Shown: positions 52,981 to 61,456 of the stretch, one piece after another
Numbering within the stretch: the stretch's first letter is position 1
Layout of the letters: each line of letters starts with the position of its first letter
Assembly (NCBI RefSeq): GCF_900465315.1
Contig: NZ_UBIX01000018.1
Source: Asaia bogorensis_B
GTDB taxonomy: Bacteria; Pseudomonadota; Alphaproteobacteria; Acetobacterales; Acetobacteraceae
Direction: 5' to 3' (one strand)
DNA length: 64,000 nucleotides
Notes under the pieces: model-generated
What the model was told of the DNA's origin: nothing
What the model saw: only the letters and a program-made list of their open reading frames with translations
Database searches by the model: none
Translations under genes and position numbers: made by a program

Positions 52981-53178
52981 ATGCTTCCCTCTTCCGAATC
53001 TTTACTGGGTTCGTTCCCGTCGGATGAGCGCTCTGCGGAGCCAGTGGCGTTGCCATCGCGTCATGCAACGCCTCTTCCCTACGATGACCGAAGCCTGAAA
53101 CACGATAGAGCTGAGCGCCCAGCCAAGGCGAGCTCGGCTGAAAACCCCACCCGCGTGCGAGCCGTCCACGCTCTTTGA
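52981..53178 (+). CDS. Small open frame with strong Shine-Dalgarno, uncertain
   Basis: The frame from ATG 52981 gives 65 residues, mostly Ser/Arg/Pro/Glu-rich (LPSSESLLGSFPSDERSAEP at the start), with no known family. What makes it notable is GGAGG 6 bases before the ATG (GGAGGAAAACG-ATG), in AT-rich surroundings where such motifs are scarce by chance. It ends 26 bases before the infC terminator. It may be a small regulatory protein or not translated at all. Confidence 0.3.
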   Translation: MLPSSESLLGSFPSDERSAEPVALPSRHATPLPYDDRSLKHDRAERPAKASSAENPTRVRAVHAL

Positions 53179-53204
53179 AACGCGAGACATCCCACGGCTT
53201 CGGC

Positions 53205-53232
53205 AAAAAAAAACCCCGGCTAAGCCGGGGTT
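53205..53232 (-). terminator. Rho-independent terminator of the thrS-infC transcript
   Basis: On the minus strand the stem CCCCGGC-TTA-GCCGGGG is followed by a run of nine T residues (positions 53213-53205). It lies 31 bases past the infC stop. This is a textbook intrinsic terminator. Stem extension by AA/TT gives arms of 9 bp. Confidence 0.93.
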
Positions 53233-53262
53233 CTGCAAGCGTGGTCTCAATATAAGTCCAGC

Positions 53263-53799
53263 TTAGCGTGGTGCGAGCACCATGATCATCTGACGATTCT
53301 CAAGCTTGGGCATCTGCTCAACCTTGGCCTTGTCTTCCATTTCGGTGCGGATACGCTCAAGCATCTTGATGCCGAGCTCCTGATGGGCCATTTCGCGACC
53401 CTTGAAGCGCAGCGAAACCTTGACCTTGTCGCCTTCAGCCAGGAAGGAATTCATGGCGCGCAGCTTCACCTGGTAGTCATTTTCATTGGTGCTGGGGCGC
53501 ACCTTGACTTCCTTGATCTCGATGACCTTCTGCTTTTTGCGCGCTTCGTTCTTCTTCTTCTGCTGTTCGTATTTGAACTTGCCGTAGTCGAGAATCTTGA
53601 CGACCGGCGGTTCAGCCGTCGGGCTGATTTCCAGAAGGTCGAGTCCGACCGAATAGGCGCGTGCAAGAGCATCGCGCGTTGTCATGACGCCAGCCATTTC
53701 GCCGTCGGCGTCAATCAAGCGCACCTGAGGAACACGGATTTCCTCGTTAACTCGGGGCCCTTCACGGGTGGGTGCGGCCTGCATCGGTGGTCTAGCTAT
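53263..53799 (-). CDS. infC: Translation initiation factor IF-3, probable AUA start codon
   Basis: This is an IF-3 of about 178 residues. The body from GPRVNEEIRVPQVRLID onwards, LEISPTAEPPVVKILDYGKFKYEQQKKK and LRFKGREMAHQELG, is typical. The start is the interesting point. An ATG exists at 53784, but no Shine-Dalgarno is near it. Fifteen bases upstream an in-frame ATA (53799-53797) lies 6 bases after AGGAG (53810-53806), which is ideal spacing. Starting there gives (M)ARPPMQAAPTREGP, with basic MARP at the N terminus. infC genes often start with rare AUU or similar codons that let IF-3 repress its own synthesis. It follows thrS and ends at the terminator at 53205-53232. Confidence 0.93.
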   Translation of the reverse strand: MARPPMQAAPTREGPRVNEEIRVPQVRLIDADGEMAGVMTTRDALARAYSVGLDLLEISPTAEPPVVKILDYGKFKYEQQKKKNEARKKQKVIEIKEVKVRPSTNENDYQVKLRAMNSFLAEGDKVKVSLRFKGREMAHQELGIKMLERIRTEMEDKAKVEQMPKLENRQMIMVLAPR

Positions 53800-53810
53800 G
53801 GTCGTCTCCT
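53797..53810 (-). promoter_or_regulatory. infC ribosome-binding site with ATA start
   Basis: The minus strand reads AGGAG-ACGACC-ATA. AGGAG to ATA spacing is 6 bases; AGGAG to the next ATG (53784) is 21 bases, far too long. This decides the start of infC and predicts autoregulation by start-codon discrimination. Confidence 0.7.
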
Positions 53811-53867
53811 GTCGACGTTTTCAAATCTTGTGCGTGTCGGCACTTCAATACGCGCAACCCGGCCAAA

Positions 53868-53895
53868 AATTTCATCACCTTAGCGTGACGAAATT
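53868..53895 (-). terminator. Hairpin with T-run between thrS and infC (attenuator-like)
   Basis: On the minus strand AATTTCGTCAC-GCTAAG-GTGATGAAATT forms an 11-bp RNA stem with one G-U pair, directly followed by a short T-run (53869-53865 and beyond). It lies 85 bases after the thrS stop and about 69 bases before the infC ATA. It could be a partial terminator or attenuator that sets infC level, or simply the thrS 3' end. Confidence 0.5.
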
Positions 53896-53980
53896 AACGG
53901 CTTGTTTGCGGGAAGGCCGGTGCCCCGACATAGTCACGAAGCACCGGGATTGCAAGGTTTTCGCGCCTGTCTGCTGCGTT

Positions 53981-55915
53981 TCAGCCCTGCAGACGTTGCA
54001 TATCAGGTGCCTTGGCTTCCTCGCCCAGGAGTGTGACCACTTCCTCAAGGCCCAGAATTTCCTGTGCTGCGCCCCCCAGACGACGCATGGCCACCTTGCC
54101 TTCTTCCGCCTCGCGGCGTCCCACGACAAGGATGACAGGAACACGGGCAAGCGAATGCTCACGGATCTTCGCGTTGATCTTCTCGTTGCGCCCGTCCACC
54201 TCAACCTGAAGCCCGGCGCGGCGCAGCTTTGCAGCCACTTCCTGCGCGTAAGGCTCGGCATCTGTCACGATGCTTGCCACCACAACCTGCGTCGGAGCCA
54301 GCCAGAGCGGGAACTTGCCCGCAAACTGCTCGATCAGGATACCGATGAAGCGCTCGAAGCTACCGAGAATGGCACGATGCAGCATCACCGGGCGATGGCG
54401 CGCGCTGTCCTCACCGATATAGGAAGCATCCAGACGCTCGGGCAGGATGAAATCGACCTGCAACGTGCCGCACTGCCAGTCGCGACCGATCGCATCCGTC
54501 AGCACGAATTCGAGTTTCGGGCCATAGAAGGCGCCCTCGCCCGGATTGGTCTCGAATGTCACACCCGCTAATGCACAGGCTTCCTTGAGTGCCTTTTCCG
54601 ACTTGTCCCAGGTCGCATCGTCACCGGCACGCGCGTCGGGACGGTCGGAGAACTTCACGCGGAAATTCTCGAAGCCCAGATCGCGATAGACCTCATCGAG
54701 CATGGCAACGAACGTCGCCGTCTCGGCTGCAATCTGTTCCTCGGTGCAGAAGATATGTGCATCGTCCTGCGTGAAGCCACGGACACGCATGATGCCATGC
54801 AGCGCCCCCGAGGGCTCGTAACGATGACACGCGCCGAACTCCGCCATACGCAGCGGCAGCTCGCGATAGGAGCGCAGCCCATGGCGGAAGATCTGCACAT
54901 GGCAGGGGCAGTTCATGGGCTTGAGGGCGAGGGTCTTTTCCTCGTCCTCAACCGTCGCGATGAACATGTGCTCGCGATATTTGTCCCAATGGCCCGAGGC
55001 TTCCCACAGGGCACGGTCCACCAGCTGGGGCGTACGCACTTCCTCATAGCCATAGCGCGTCTGGATACGGCGCATATAGTCCTGAAGCACGGTGTACAGA
55101 CGCCAGCCCTTGGCGTGCCAGAAAATCTGGCCTACCGCCTCTTCCTGGATATGGAACAGATCCATCTCGCGGCCGATACGGCGATGGTCGCGCTTTTCTG
55201 CCTCTTCCAGCTGGTGCAGATAGGCGTCGAGTTCCTTCTGATCGCGCCAGGCCGTGCCATAGATACGCGTCAGCATGGGGTTACGATGGTCGCCGCGCCA
55301 ATACGCGCCTGCCACCTTCATGAGCTTGAACGCCGTGCCGATATCGCCGGTGCCGCGCATATGCGGCCCACGGCACAGATCGAGCCAGGCCCCCTGACGA
55401 TAGATCGAGATGGTCTCGCTCTCGGGCAGATCGCGGATCAGTTCCGCCTTGAAGCGCTCACCCTTCTCCTCGAAGAAGGCAATGGCCGCGTCACGATCCC
55501 ATTCTTCACGCTCGAACGGCGCATTGGCCGCGATAATCTCACGCATCTTCGCCTCGATCGCCTCGAAATCCTCGGGCGTGAAAGGCTGATTGCGGAAGAA
55601 ATCGTAATAGAACCCGTCCTTGATGGAGGGGCCAATCGTTACCTGCGTGCCGGGCCAGAGCGCCTGCACGGCTTCGGCCAGCACATGGGCGGTATCATGG
55701 CGGATCATCTCCAGAACGATATCGTCCTTGCGCGTGATGAAGCGCAGCTCTGAATCCTCGGCAATGGCCGTCGAGAGATCGACCAGCTTGCCATTCAGGC
55801 TCATCGCAACGGCAGCACGCGCCAGACCGGGACCGATCGAAGCCGCGACTGCCGTGCCAGTCGTGGCACCGTCGAACGTGCGAACGGAACCATCGGGCAG
55901 GGTAATGGCAGGCAT
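53981..55915 (-). CDS. thrS: Threonyl-tRNA synthetase
   Basis: This is a 644-residue class II synthetase. It has an N-terminal TGS-like domain (about 1-60), the editing domain with HDTAHVLAEAVQ and GFYYDF, and the catalytic core with MNCPCHVQIFRHG (zinc cysteine), motif 2 in RMAEFGACHRYEPSGALHGIMRVRGFTQDDAHIF, and motif 3 HRAILGSFERFIGILIE. The C-terminal anticodon domain follows. ATG 55915 follows AGGAG by about 10 bases. It lies 39 bases after the GT9 gene on the same strand and is followed by infC. Confidence 0.97.
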   Translation of the reverse strand: MPAITLPDGSVRTFDGATTGTAVAASIGPGLARAAVAMSLNGKLVDLSTAIAEDSELRFITRKDDIVLEMIRHDTAHVLAEAVQALWPGTQVTIGPSIKDGFYYDFFRNQPFTPEDFEAIEAKMREIIAANAPFEREEWDRDAAIAFFEEKGERFKAELIRDLPESETISIYRQGAWLDLCRGPHMRGTGDIGTAFKLMKVAGAYWRGDHRNPMLTRIYGTAWRDQKELDAYLHQLEEAEKRDHRRIGREMDLFHIQEEAVGQIFWHAKGWRLYTVLQDYMRRIQTRYGYEEVRTPQLVDRALWEASGHWDKYREHMFIATVEDEEKTLALKPMNCPCHVQIFRHGLRSYRELPLRMAEFGACHRYEPSGALHGIMRVRGFTQDDAHIFCTEEQIAAETATFVAMLDEVYRDLGFENFRVKFSDRPDARAGDDATWDKSEKALKEACALAGVTFETNPGEGAFYGPKLEFVLTDAIGRDWQCGTLQVDFILPERLDASYIGEDSARHRPVMLHRAILGSFERFIGILIEQFAGKFPLWLAPTQVVVASIVTDAEPYAQEVAAKLRRAGLQVEVDGRNEKINAKIREHSLARVPVILVVGRREAEEGKVAMRRLGGAAQEILGLEEVVTLLGEEAKAPDMQRLQG

Positions 55916-55954
55916 GGAGATGCGCTCCTGGCGTAAGAGATAAGTTGAGCTGTT

Positions 55955-56866
55955 CTAATGGCCCCAGTTAAGGCAGGCCGCAACCCTGGAAACGTCGAGC
56001 CTGCGCAGATCATCGACGGCCAGAATACGCACCTGACCTGGCGCGCGCCCGACCGGCGCCGTCAGACGCGGGTTACTTTCACCGGAAAACAGAACGAGAG
56101 ACTGGCAACCCATCGCAGCCGCCAGATGCATCGGGCCTGTATCATTGCCAACCGCCAGAGCGGCGCGCGCAAAGATCCCCCCCAGCGACAGCAGATCCGT
56201 CTGTCCTGTCAGGTCGAGCATGGCGGGCACCTGAGCCTTGATCGTTTTGGCCAGACCGGATTCGCTGGCTGCGCCGATCATGACGACATGCAGGCCCGAT
56301 GCGAGCAGCTCATGCGCCAGAGCCGCATAATGGCTGGCCGGCCAGCGTTTGGCGGGTCGATGAGGGGCCGCCCCCGGCACGATGACCGCATAGGGGGCAG
56401 GCAGATCGGGCCCACCACGCCCCAGCCACGCCAGATCCGTGCCGGACAATTCAGGCACACCCAGCCGCGCCAGCTGATCACGCTGTCGCGCCACGCTGTG
56501 CATGGCATCACGATAGGGGTTGTCGTGAAAGAATGTCCCATCCGGCGCAATCCCGCACCAGCGTTTCTGCCCGGCCAGACGCTGATACCGGGTGCTGCGC
56601 CCTGATGTCTGCAGATCAATCACCAGATCATGCCCGCGCAGGGTGCGACGCAGGGCCATCACGCCACGCAGGTCCGACCAGCGCGGTCGCGCATCGACGG
56701 TCACGTGATCGAACCACGGGCTGGCCTTGGCCAGCGGTGCAAACGGCGTGGTGGTCAGCAGGGTGATCTCTGCCTCGGGCCAGTGCGCCCTGATGGCGGC
56801 AAAAGGGGCGAAGGCCTGCACGAAATCACCCAGCGCGCCGAGCTTGATCACGAGTATACGAAACAT
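55955..56866 (-). CDS. Glycosyltransferase family 9 (heptosyltransferase-like)
   Basis: This is a 303-residue GT-B enzyme. It begins with FRILVIKLGALGDFVQAFA, the typical GT9 N-terminal motif, and has the PGAAPHRPAKRWPASHYAAL loop and VGNDTGPMHLAAAMG near the donor site. Members transfer heptose or a similar sugar from ADP-heptose to lipid A core. It starts the minus-strand run with thrS and infC, an odd but stable-looking pairing with 39 bases between. The exact sugar is unknown; no other LPS-core gene is adjacent. Confidence 0.88.
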   Translation of the reverse strand: MFRILVIKLGALGDFVQAFAPFAAIRAHWPEAEITLLTTTPFAPLAKASPWFDHVTVDARPRWSDLRGVMALRRTLRGHDLVIDLQTSGRSTRYQRLAGQKRWCGIAPDGTFFHDNPYRDAMHSVARQRDQLARLGVPELSGTDLAWLGRGGPDLPAPYAVIVPGAAPHRPAKRWPASHYAALAHELLASGLHVVMIGAASESGLAKTIKAQVPAMLDLTGQTDLLSLGGIFARAALAVGNDTGPMHLAAAMGCQSLVLFSGESNPRLTAPVGRAPGQVRILAVDDLRRLDVSRVAACLNWGH

Positions 56867-56989
56867 CCGGCCATCCTAGCCGAGGGCGCGTCGCGATGAT
56901 ACGCCATCTGTCTGCTCTCCCGGCGTCAGGCCATGTCCGGACCCGTGTCGCCCCGCAAGCAGGACCAGAATCCGGTGCAGGAACCCCCC

Positions 56990-57946
56990 ATGTCCGACAA
57001 TCCTTCCCACATCCTTTCCTTCGGCAGCGTCAATATCGACATCACCGCCCGCGCCGAGCGCATCCCCCATCCGGGCGAAACGGTCCATGCCGCAAGCTAC
57101 GCCATTGGGCTTGGTGGCAAGGGGGCCAATCAGGCCGCTGCCGCAGCGCGTCTCGGACAGGGCTGTGGGCTGAACGTTTTCATGGCGGGCCGCACCGGCA
57201 CCGATAATTTCGGTGCCATGGCGCGCAAGCTTCTCACCCCTTTCGGCGTCGATCTCAAAGCCCTGCGAGAGGACCCCGCCCACCCGACCGGCGTTGCGCT
57301 GATCACGGTTGATGAAAAGGCCGAGAACATTATTACCGTCGCAGGCGGTGCCAATATGGCGCTCGACAGCAGTGATGTCGCCGCCCATCGATCCCTGATC
57401 GAACAGGCATCGGTGCTGCTTCTTCAGCTCGAAATTCCTCTCGCCCTCACGATCGAAATCGCCGAGACCGCCAAAAACGCAGGAACGCTCGTGATTGTCG
57501 ACCCGGCCCCCGCCCCGGTCGATGGCCTGCCTGAGGCCCTGTGGCGCGCCCTCGATATCGTCACCCCCAACGAAACCGAAACGCGCCTTCTGACTGGCAT
57601 CTACCCTGAAACGCAGAAAGACGCAGCGCGGGCTGCGCGCAAATTGCAGTCCCTCGGCGCCACCCATGCACTGGTCAAGATGGGGGCAAGAGGGGTGTAT
57701 TATCTCAGCGGTGATCGGGAAGGCTTTGTCCCCCCTTATCCGGTCAAGGCTATCGACACTGTCGCAGCAGGCGATTGCTTCAACGCCGGTCTTGCCGCGG
57801 CCCTGACGCTGGGCAAGCCGTTCGACGAAGCGGTGCATTTTGCTGCAGCCTGCGGTGCGCTCGCGACCACGCGGCTTGGCGCTGCCGAATCAGCGCCCCA
57901 CTGGCACGATGTCACAGCGATGGTTGAGAACAGACCGGCTACCTGA
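56990..57946 (+). CDS. rbsK: Ribokinase (PfkB family)
   Basis: The product is a 318-residue PfkB-type sugar kinase. Family motif 1, GGKGANQA, is at 42-49. Motif 2 includes the catalytic Asp262 in AAGDCFNAGL. It phosphorylates ribose or a related sugar in the cytoplasm. ATG 56990 follows GCAGGA by 7 bases; a longer frame adds 19 residues. No transporter gene is adjacent, so the substrate is inferred by family only. It is followed by a hairpin and then by the convergent TPR gene. Confidence 0.88.
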   Translation: MSDNPSHILSFGSVNIDITARAERIPHPGETVHAASYAIGLGGKGANQAAAAARLGQGCGLNVFMAGRTGTDNFGAMARKLLTPFGVDLKALREDPAHPTGVALITVDEKAENIITVAGGANMALDSSDVAAHRSLIEQASVLLLQLEIPLALTIEIAETAKNAGTLVIVDPAPAPVDGLPEALWRALDIVTPNETETRLLTGIYPETQKDAARAARKLQSLGATHALVKMGARGVYYLSGDREGFVPPYPVKAIDTVAAGDCFNAGLAAALTLGKPFDEAVHFAAACGALATTRLGAAESAPHWHDVTAMVENRPAT

Positions 57947-57973
57947 CCAAAAGACAGGTCGAAGATCCGGGGC

Positions 57974-57993
57974 GACGGACCACGCGGTCCGTC
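57974..57993. terminator. Hairpin in the convergent gap after ribokinase
   Basis: GACGGACC-ACGC-GGTCCGTC forms an 8-bp perfect stem in the 85-base gap between the ribokinase and TPR genes, which converge. There is no T-run, so termination is likely but not certain. Confidence 0.5.
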
Positions 57994-58031
57994 TCCTGGT
58001 TTATGGGCCTTGAACCCGGGCTGACGCCAGG

Positions 58032-58940
58032 TCAGTCCTGATCGGGGTCGGCGTCGAGAACGGCTTCGTCCTGTCTTGCCAGATAGGCTTCATGGCCGTC
58101 CGGGGCGAGGGTAATCACACGGTCCCAGTCCTGACGCGCCTGCCCGTATTGCCGCAGGCGCACATTCAGGATCCCGCGCTCCAGCAGGGCCTCGACATCA
58201 TCGGGCGACAGGGCCAGCGCTCTATTGGCATCTGCCATCGCTTTGGCGCTCTGCCCAAGATAGCGATAGGCGGTAGCGCGGACCACGAAAGCACCGACCA
58301 GATAGGGGTCTGGCACAGCGTCAGGTTTTACCACCGCCGGTGCCGCGGGTGGCACAGCCGGACCGTCACCCGGCAGAGCGCCGAGAGCGGTAATCGTTTC
58401 TCCAAATTGCCCCTGCATCGACAGGCTGCGGGCCAGAAGCACCCTGCGCCCAAGCGGCCCGGAATCATGCGACAATGCCTGCCGCGCCGCACGTTCCGCT
58501 GCTTTTCCGTCCCCTGCCAGCAACCAGGCTGCGGCCGCCTGCTCGGCAAAAACGGCACGCTCACCAGCGTTTCCATCATGCCCGTCCTGCGCGGTAGCGG
58601 CATGGGAAGGCAAGGCAGGCCCTGCCGGCCCCGACGTGCTATGCCCTTGCTGGCCTTTTCCACCCTGAATGGCGGTGAGGGCCTCCGGCGCTGCCAGACC
58701 CTCGAACTCCGTCGCAGCATCCCTATAGGCGCCAAGTGCCAAATCAGCCTGCGCCAGACACTCATGGGCGCTGCGCCCCCCGCCATGATGCAGCCAGTCC
58801 TGCGCCGTTTCCTGCACCAGATCGGGGGTATCGGGTAACGGTGCCAGGCAATGCGCAAGGGTTTGGGGCGGGGAATAGGCCAGTGCCCCCCCTGCCCAAA
58901 GGCTACTCCCTATCGCCAAGGCACCAAAAGCATGTTTCAT
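58032..58940 (-). CDS. Exported tetratricopeptide-repeat protein
   Basis: The 302-residue protein has a signal peptide (1-21, MKHAFGALAIGSSLWAGGALA). TPR-like helical pairs follow: one near 65-85, then a Gly/Ser/His-rich insertion (about 90-130), and clear TPRs at about 215-285 (YRYLGQSAKAMADANRALAL and ILNVRLRQYGQARQDWDRVI). Such proteins act as protein-protein scaffolds in the periplasm. Partner and role are unknown. Its gene is divergent from the epimerase-like gene at 58996 with 55 bases between. Confidence 0.8.
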   Translation of the reverse strand: MKHAFGALAIGSSLWAGGALAYSPPQTLAHCLAPLPDTPDLVQETAQDWLHHGGGRSAHECLAQADLALGAYRDAATEFEGLAAPEALTAIQGGKGQQGHSTSGPAGPALPSHAATAQDGHDGNAGERAVFAEQAAAAWLLAGDGKAAERAARQALSHDSGPLGRRVLLARSLSMQGQFGETITALGALPGDGPAVPPAAPAVVKPDAVPDPYLVGAFVVRATAYRYLGQSAKAMADANRALALSPDDVEALLERGILNVRLRQYGQARQDWDRVITLAPDGHEAYLARQDEAVLDADPDQD

Positions 58941-58995
58941 ACCTTGTGAATTGGCGCGGCATCGCGCCAGCGGTCAAGCGCGAATGGGAGCTTTC

Positions 58996-59844
58996 ATGCC
59001 ACCTCACCTCGTTATTCTGGGTCAGGGCTATTCTGCCAGTGCCGTTGTCGCGCCCGCTGAAGCCAAAGGCTGGCAGGTGACCGGTACGAAACGCGCGCCC
59101 GAGCCGGACTCGACTCTGCTCGCGTTCGATGCCGCCGGGGAGGCTTTGCATCAGGCCACTCATGTGCTGATCAGCGCGCCACCCTCCGAGGCGAGCGACC
59201 CAGCGCTTCTTCGCTATGGAGAGGTGCTGCGCAAGGCACCCCATCTGCGCTGGATCGGCTATTACTCGACCACCGGCGTTTATGGTGACCGTCAGGGTGG
59301 CAGCGTTGATGAAACCACGCCTGTCGCTCCCGGTCAGTCGCGCAGCCGTGCCCGTGTGCAGGCCGAGCAGGACTGGCAGGCTCTTGCACGCGACCGCCAG
59401 ATTGCCTGCGATATCATGCGGCTTGGCGGCATATATGGCCCCGGGCGCTCGGCTTTCGACACGCTTCGCTCAGGCAAGGCCAGGCTGGTCGATGCACCCG
59501 GTCACCTGTTCAGCCGTATCCACCGCGACGATATCGCTGGTGCCACACTTGCAGCGATAGCCACCGCCTCTCCTGCCTCATCCCGCATCCTGAATTTCGT
59601 CGATGACTGCCCCAGCCCTCAGGCCGATGTGTTCGAGGAAGCCGCACGACTCAGCCATCATCCCCTCCCCCCCAGAGTAAGCCTTGAGGCCGCATGGGCA
59701 GAGCTGAGCCCGATGGCCCGCAGCTTCTGGTCAGAAAGGCGCGTGGTTCAGAGCAGACTGACACAGCGTCATCTTGGGCGGTCCTGGCTCTACCCGAGCT
59801 ATCGCGAAGGACTGGCTGCCATTTACGCCTCTGAAACACCCTGA
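58996..59844 (+). CDS. NAD(P)-dependent epimerase/dehydratase-like (YeeZ-type) protein
   Basis: This 282-residue extended short-chain dehydrogenase opens with a shortened Rossmann motif (HLVILGQGYSASAVV), then a YYSTTGVYGDRQG segment, and RLGGIYGPGRS with the downstream substrate-binding area. It resembles the YeeZ family, in which no sugar substrate is proven. ATG 58996 follows GGGAG by 5 bases; a longer frame adds 15 residues. It is cytoplasmic and monocistronic. Confidence 0.82.
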   Translation: MPPHLVILGQGYSASAVVAPAEAKGWQVTGTKRAPEPDSTLLAFDAAGEALHQATHVLISAPPSEASDPALLRYGEVLRKAPHLRWIGYYSTTGVYGDRQGGSVDETTPVAPGQSRSRARVQAEQDWQALARDRQIACDIMRLGGIYGPGRSAFDTLRSGKARLVDAPGHLFSRIHRDDIAGATLAAIATASPASSRILNFVDDCPSPQADVFEEAARLSHHPLPPRVSLEAAWAELSPMARSFWSERRVVQSRLTQRHLGRSWLYPSYREGLAAIYASETP

Positions 59845-60018
59845 GTGGCAAAAAGCTCTGCAGGTGATACGCCCTGCAGGCCCCGTGATACACACTCCCT
59901 CCAGAGATGAGAGGCTTGAAGCGTCAATGAGACCGCCGCTTTGAAACACATGTTTTCTGCGAAAAAAACATTCCGGACTGGCAACCCTGTTCACGGATAC
60001 GCTAAGCCGGAAGCGCCC

Positions 60019-61155
60019 ATGACCATGCTCCGTTTTCTCCGCCCGCTTCTGCCTGCGCTTTACGCCATCATGCTGCCTTGCTTGCTGACGGGCTGCATCA
60101 CCATCGGGCCGACACGTCTGTCGCATGACCAGCTTGATTATTCGCGCGCTTTGGGCGAGGCCGAGAAGCATGCGATGCTTCTTAACATCATACGCATACG
60201 CTATGCCGACCCGCCGACCTTTCTCGACACCACACAGGTCATTGCAGGCTATCAGCTCAATCGCTCGGTCAATGGAGGGTTCAACGCCTTCCCCTCCGGC
60301 GTCGGAAGCTATCTGTTCGGCAGCGGCACCGCCACGCTGCAGGAAAGCCCGACCTTTACCTACCAGCCCGAAACCGGGCAGCAATATGCAGAAAATGTCA
60401 TCCGGCCCATCTCGCCGGTGGTCATTATGCCGCTCAGCCTTGGCGGCCTGCCCATAGACACGCTCTTGCGCCTGACGGCCCAGTCGATCGATGGATTGTC
60501 CAACGTCCGCGCCCTTGGCGCAGGCCCGACGGGCGGTGGTTCCGTGCGGTTCTACCTGCTGCTGCATGATCTGCGCCAGTTGCAGATCCAGGGTGCCATG
60601 ACCATACGCATCTCGACCGATGCCCCCAAACCCTCAGGCGACCAGCCCCCCTCGGGCTCCGCCAACAAACCAGCGGGGACACAGCCTGAACACGCCTATC
60701 TGGTCCTGACCGCCACCTCGGACCCGGCCCTGACCACCATTCAGGCCGAAGTACGCCGCCTGCTGCATCTCGACCCCCACGCTGAAGAGGCCGAAATCGT
60801 TTACGGCCCCTATCCCAAGGTGCCAGGACAGATCGCCATCCTCACACGCTCCATGTTCGCCATGCTGTCGCAGATCGCCTATGAGATGGAGGTGCCCGAG
60901 GAGGATGTGAAAGCCACGCGCACGCTGCCCACCATCAGCCCCGTCGGTATCGAGACACGACCCGATGTAGTGATCCATTCCGGCAAATCCGCGCCTGAGC
61001 ATAATTACGACGAGGTGCGTTACCGGGGCCGCTGGTACTGGATCAGCGATGACGATTTCCGCAGCAAGCTGAGCTTCACCATGATGCAGATTCTCGCAGC
61101 ACTCGCCGCCACCAGTCATTCGCCCGGTGCCGTCATCACGATCCCGGCCGGATAA
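60019..61155 (+). CDS. Large lipoprotein of unknown function
   Basis: From ATG 60019 the product has 378 residues with a lipoprotein signal ending in LLTGC (Cys26). The mature N terminus has a conserved-looking pattern (LDYSRALGEAEKHAMLLNII then RIRYADPPTFLDTTQVIAGY) that I recall from proteobacterial hypothetical lipoproteins. The C terminus includes VRYRGRWYWISDDDFRSKLSF. I know no function for the family. GGAAG lies 6 bases before the ATG. Upstream in-frame codons from 59941 are not needed. It stands alone, 302 bases before sldB. Confidence 0.78.
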   Translation: MTMLRFLRPLLPALYAIMLPCLLTGCITIGPTRLSHDQLDYSRALGEAEKHAMLLNIIRIRYADPPTFLDTTQVIAGYQLNRSVNGGFNAFPSGVGSYLFGSGTATLQESPTFTYQPETGQQYAENVIRPISPVVIMPLSLGGLPIDTLLRLTAQSIDGLSNVRALGAGPTGGGSVRFYLLLHDLRQLQIQGAMTIRISTDAPKPSGDQPPSGSANKPAGTQPEHAYLVLTATSDPALTTIQAEVRRLLHLDPHAEEAEIVYGPYPKVPGQIAILTRSMFAMLSQIAYEMEVPEEDVKATRTLPTISPVGIETRPDVVIHSGKSAPEHNYDEVRYRGRWYWISDDDFRSKLSFTMMQILAALAATSHSPGAVITIPAG

Positions 61156-61456
61156 AACCCTGCTTGTCTGGTCTGGTGCCAGACAGATCCCGGCCCCGGC
61201 GTTGCCAGCGCGCCACACTGCCATTGGCAAAGCCACGGCCGGGCGGATCACTCACGTTTCGGCTTGCGGTCTCCTCCCCGTGCCTTGCCCGGGCGTTCGG
61301 GGACCGAAAGAGCACAGTAGGCGCAGGAAAGCGCACGGCATGACGCCATCCTAAAACCGTATTGCACAACCGGCGTATCATAATTTTCACCGATATGTGT
61401 TGCCCTGTTCTGTTTGCCTTCAGGATAGTCTCCGCAGTTCGTCTCAAGGAGGTTTC
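61156..61456. promoter_or_regulatory. Upstream region of sldB-sldA with hairpin at 61165-61185
   Basis: This 301-base gene-free region must hold the sldBA promoter. A hairpin TGTCTGG-TCTGGTG-CCAGACA (61165-61185) probably ends the lipoprotein transcript. I see no clear -35/-10 pair. AAGGAGG just before ATG 61457 is a consensus Shine-Dalgarno, so sldB should be strongly translated. Confidence 0.5.

Noticed and set aside
57947..58031. Additional copy of the GGGGC-N3-GCCCC repeat family
   Set aside because: The hairpin here (GACGGACC-ACGC-GGTCCGTC) has a different sequence and no shared flanks.
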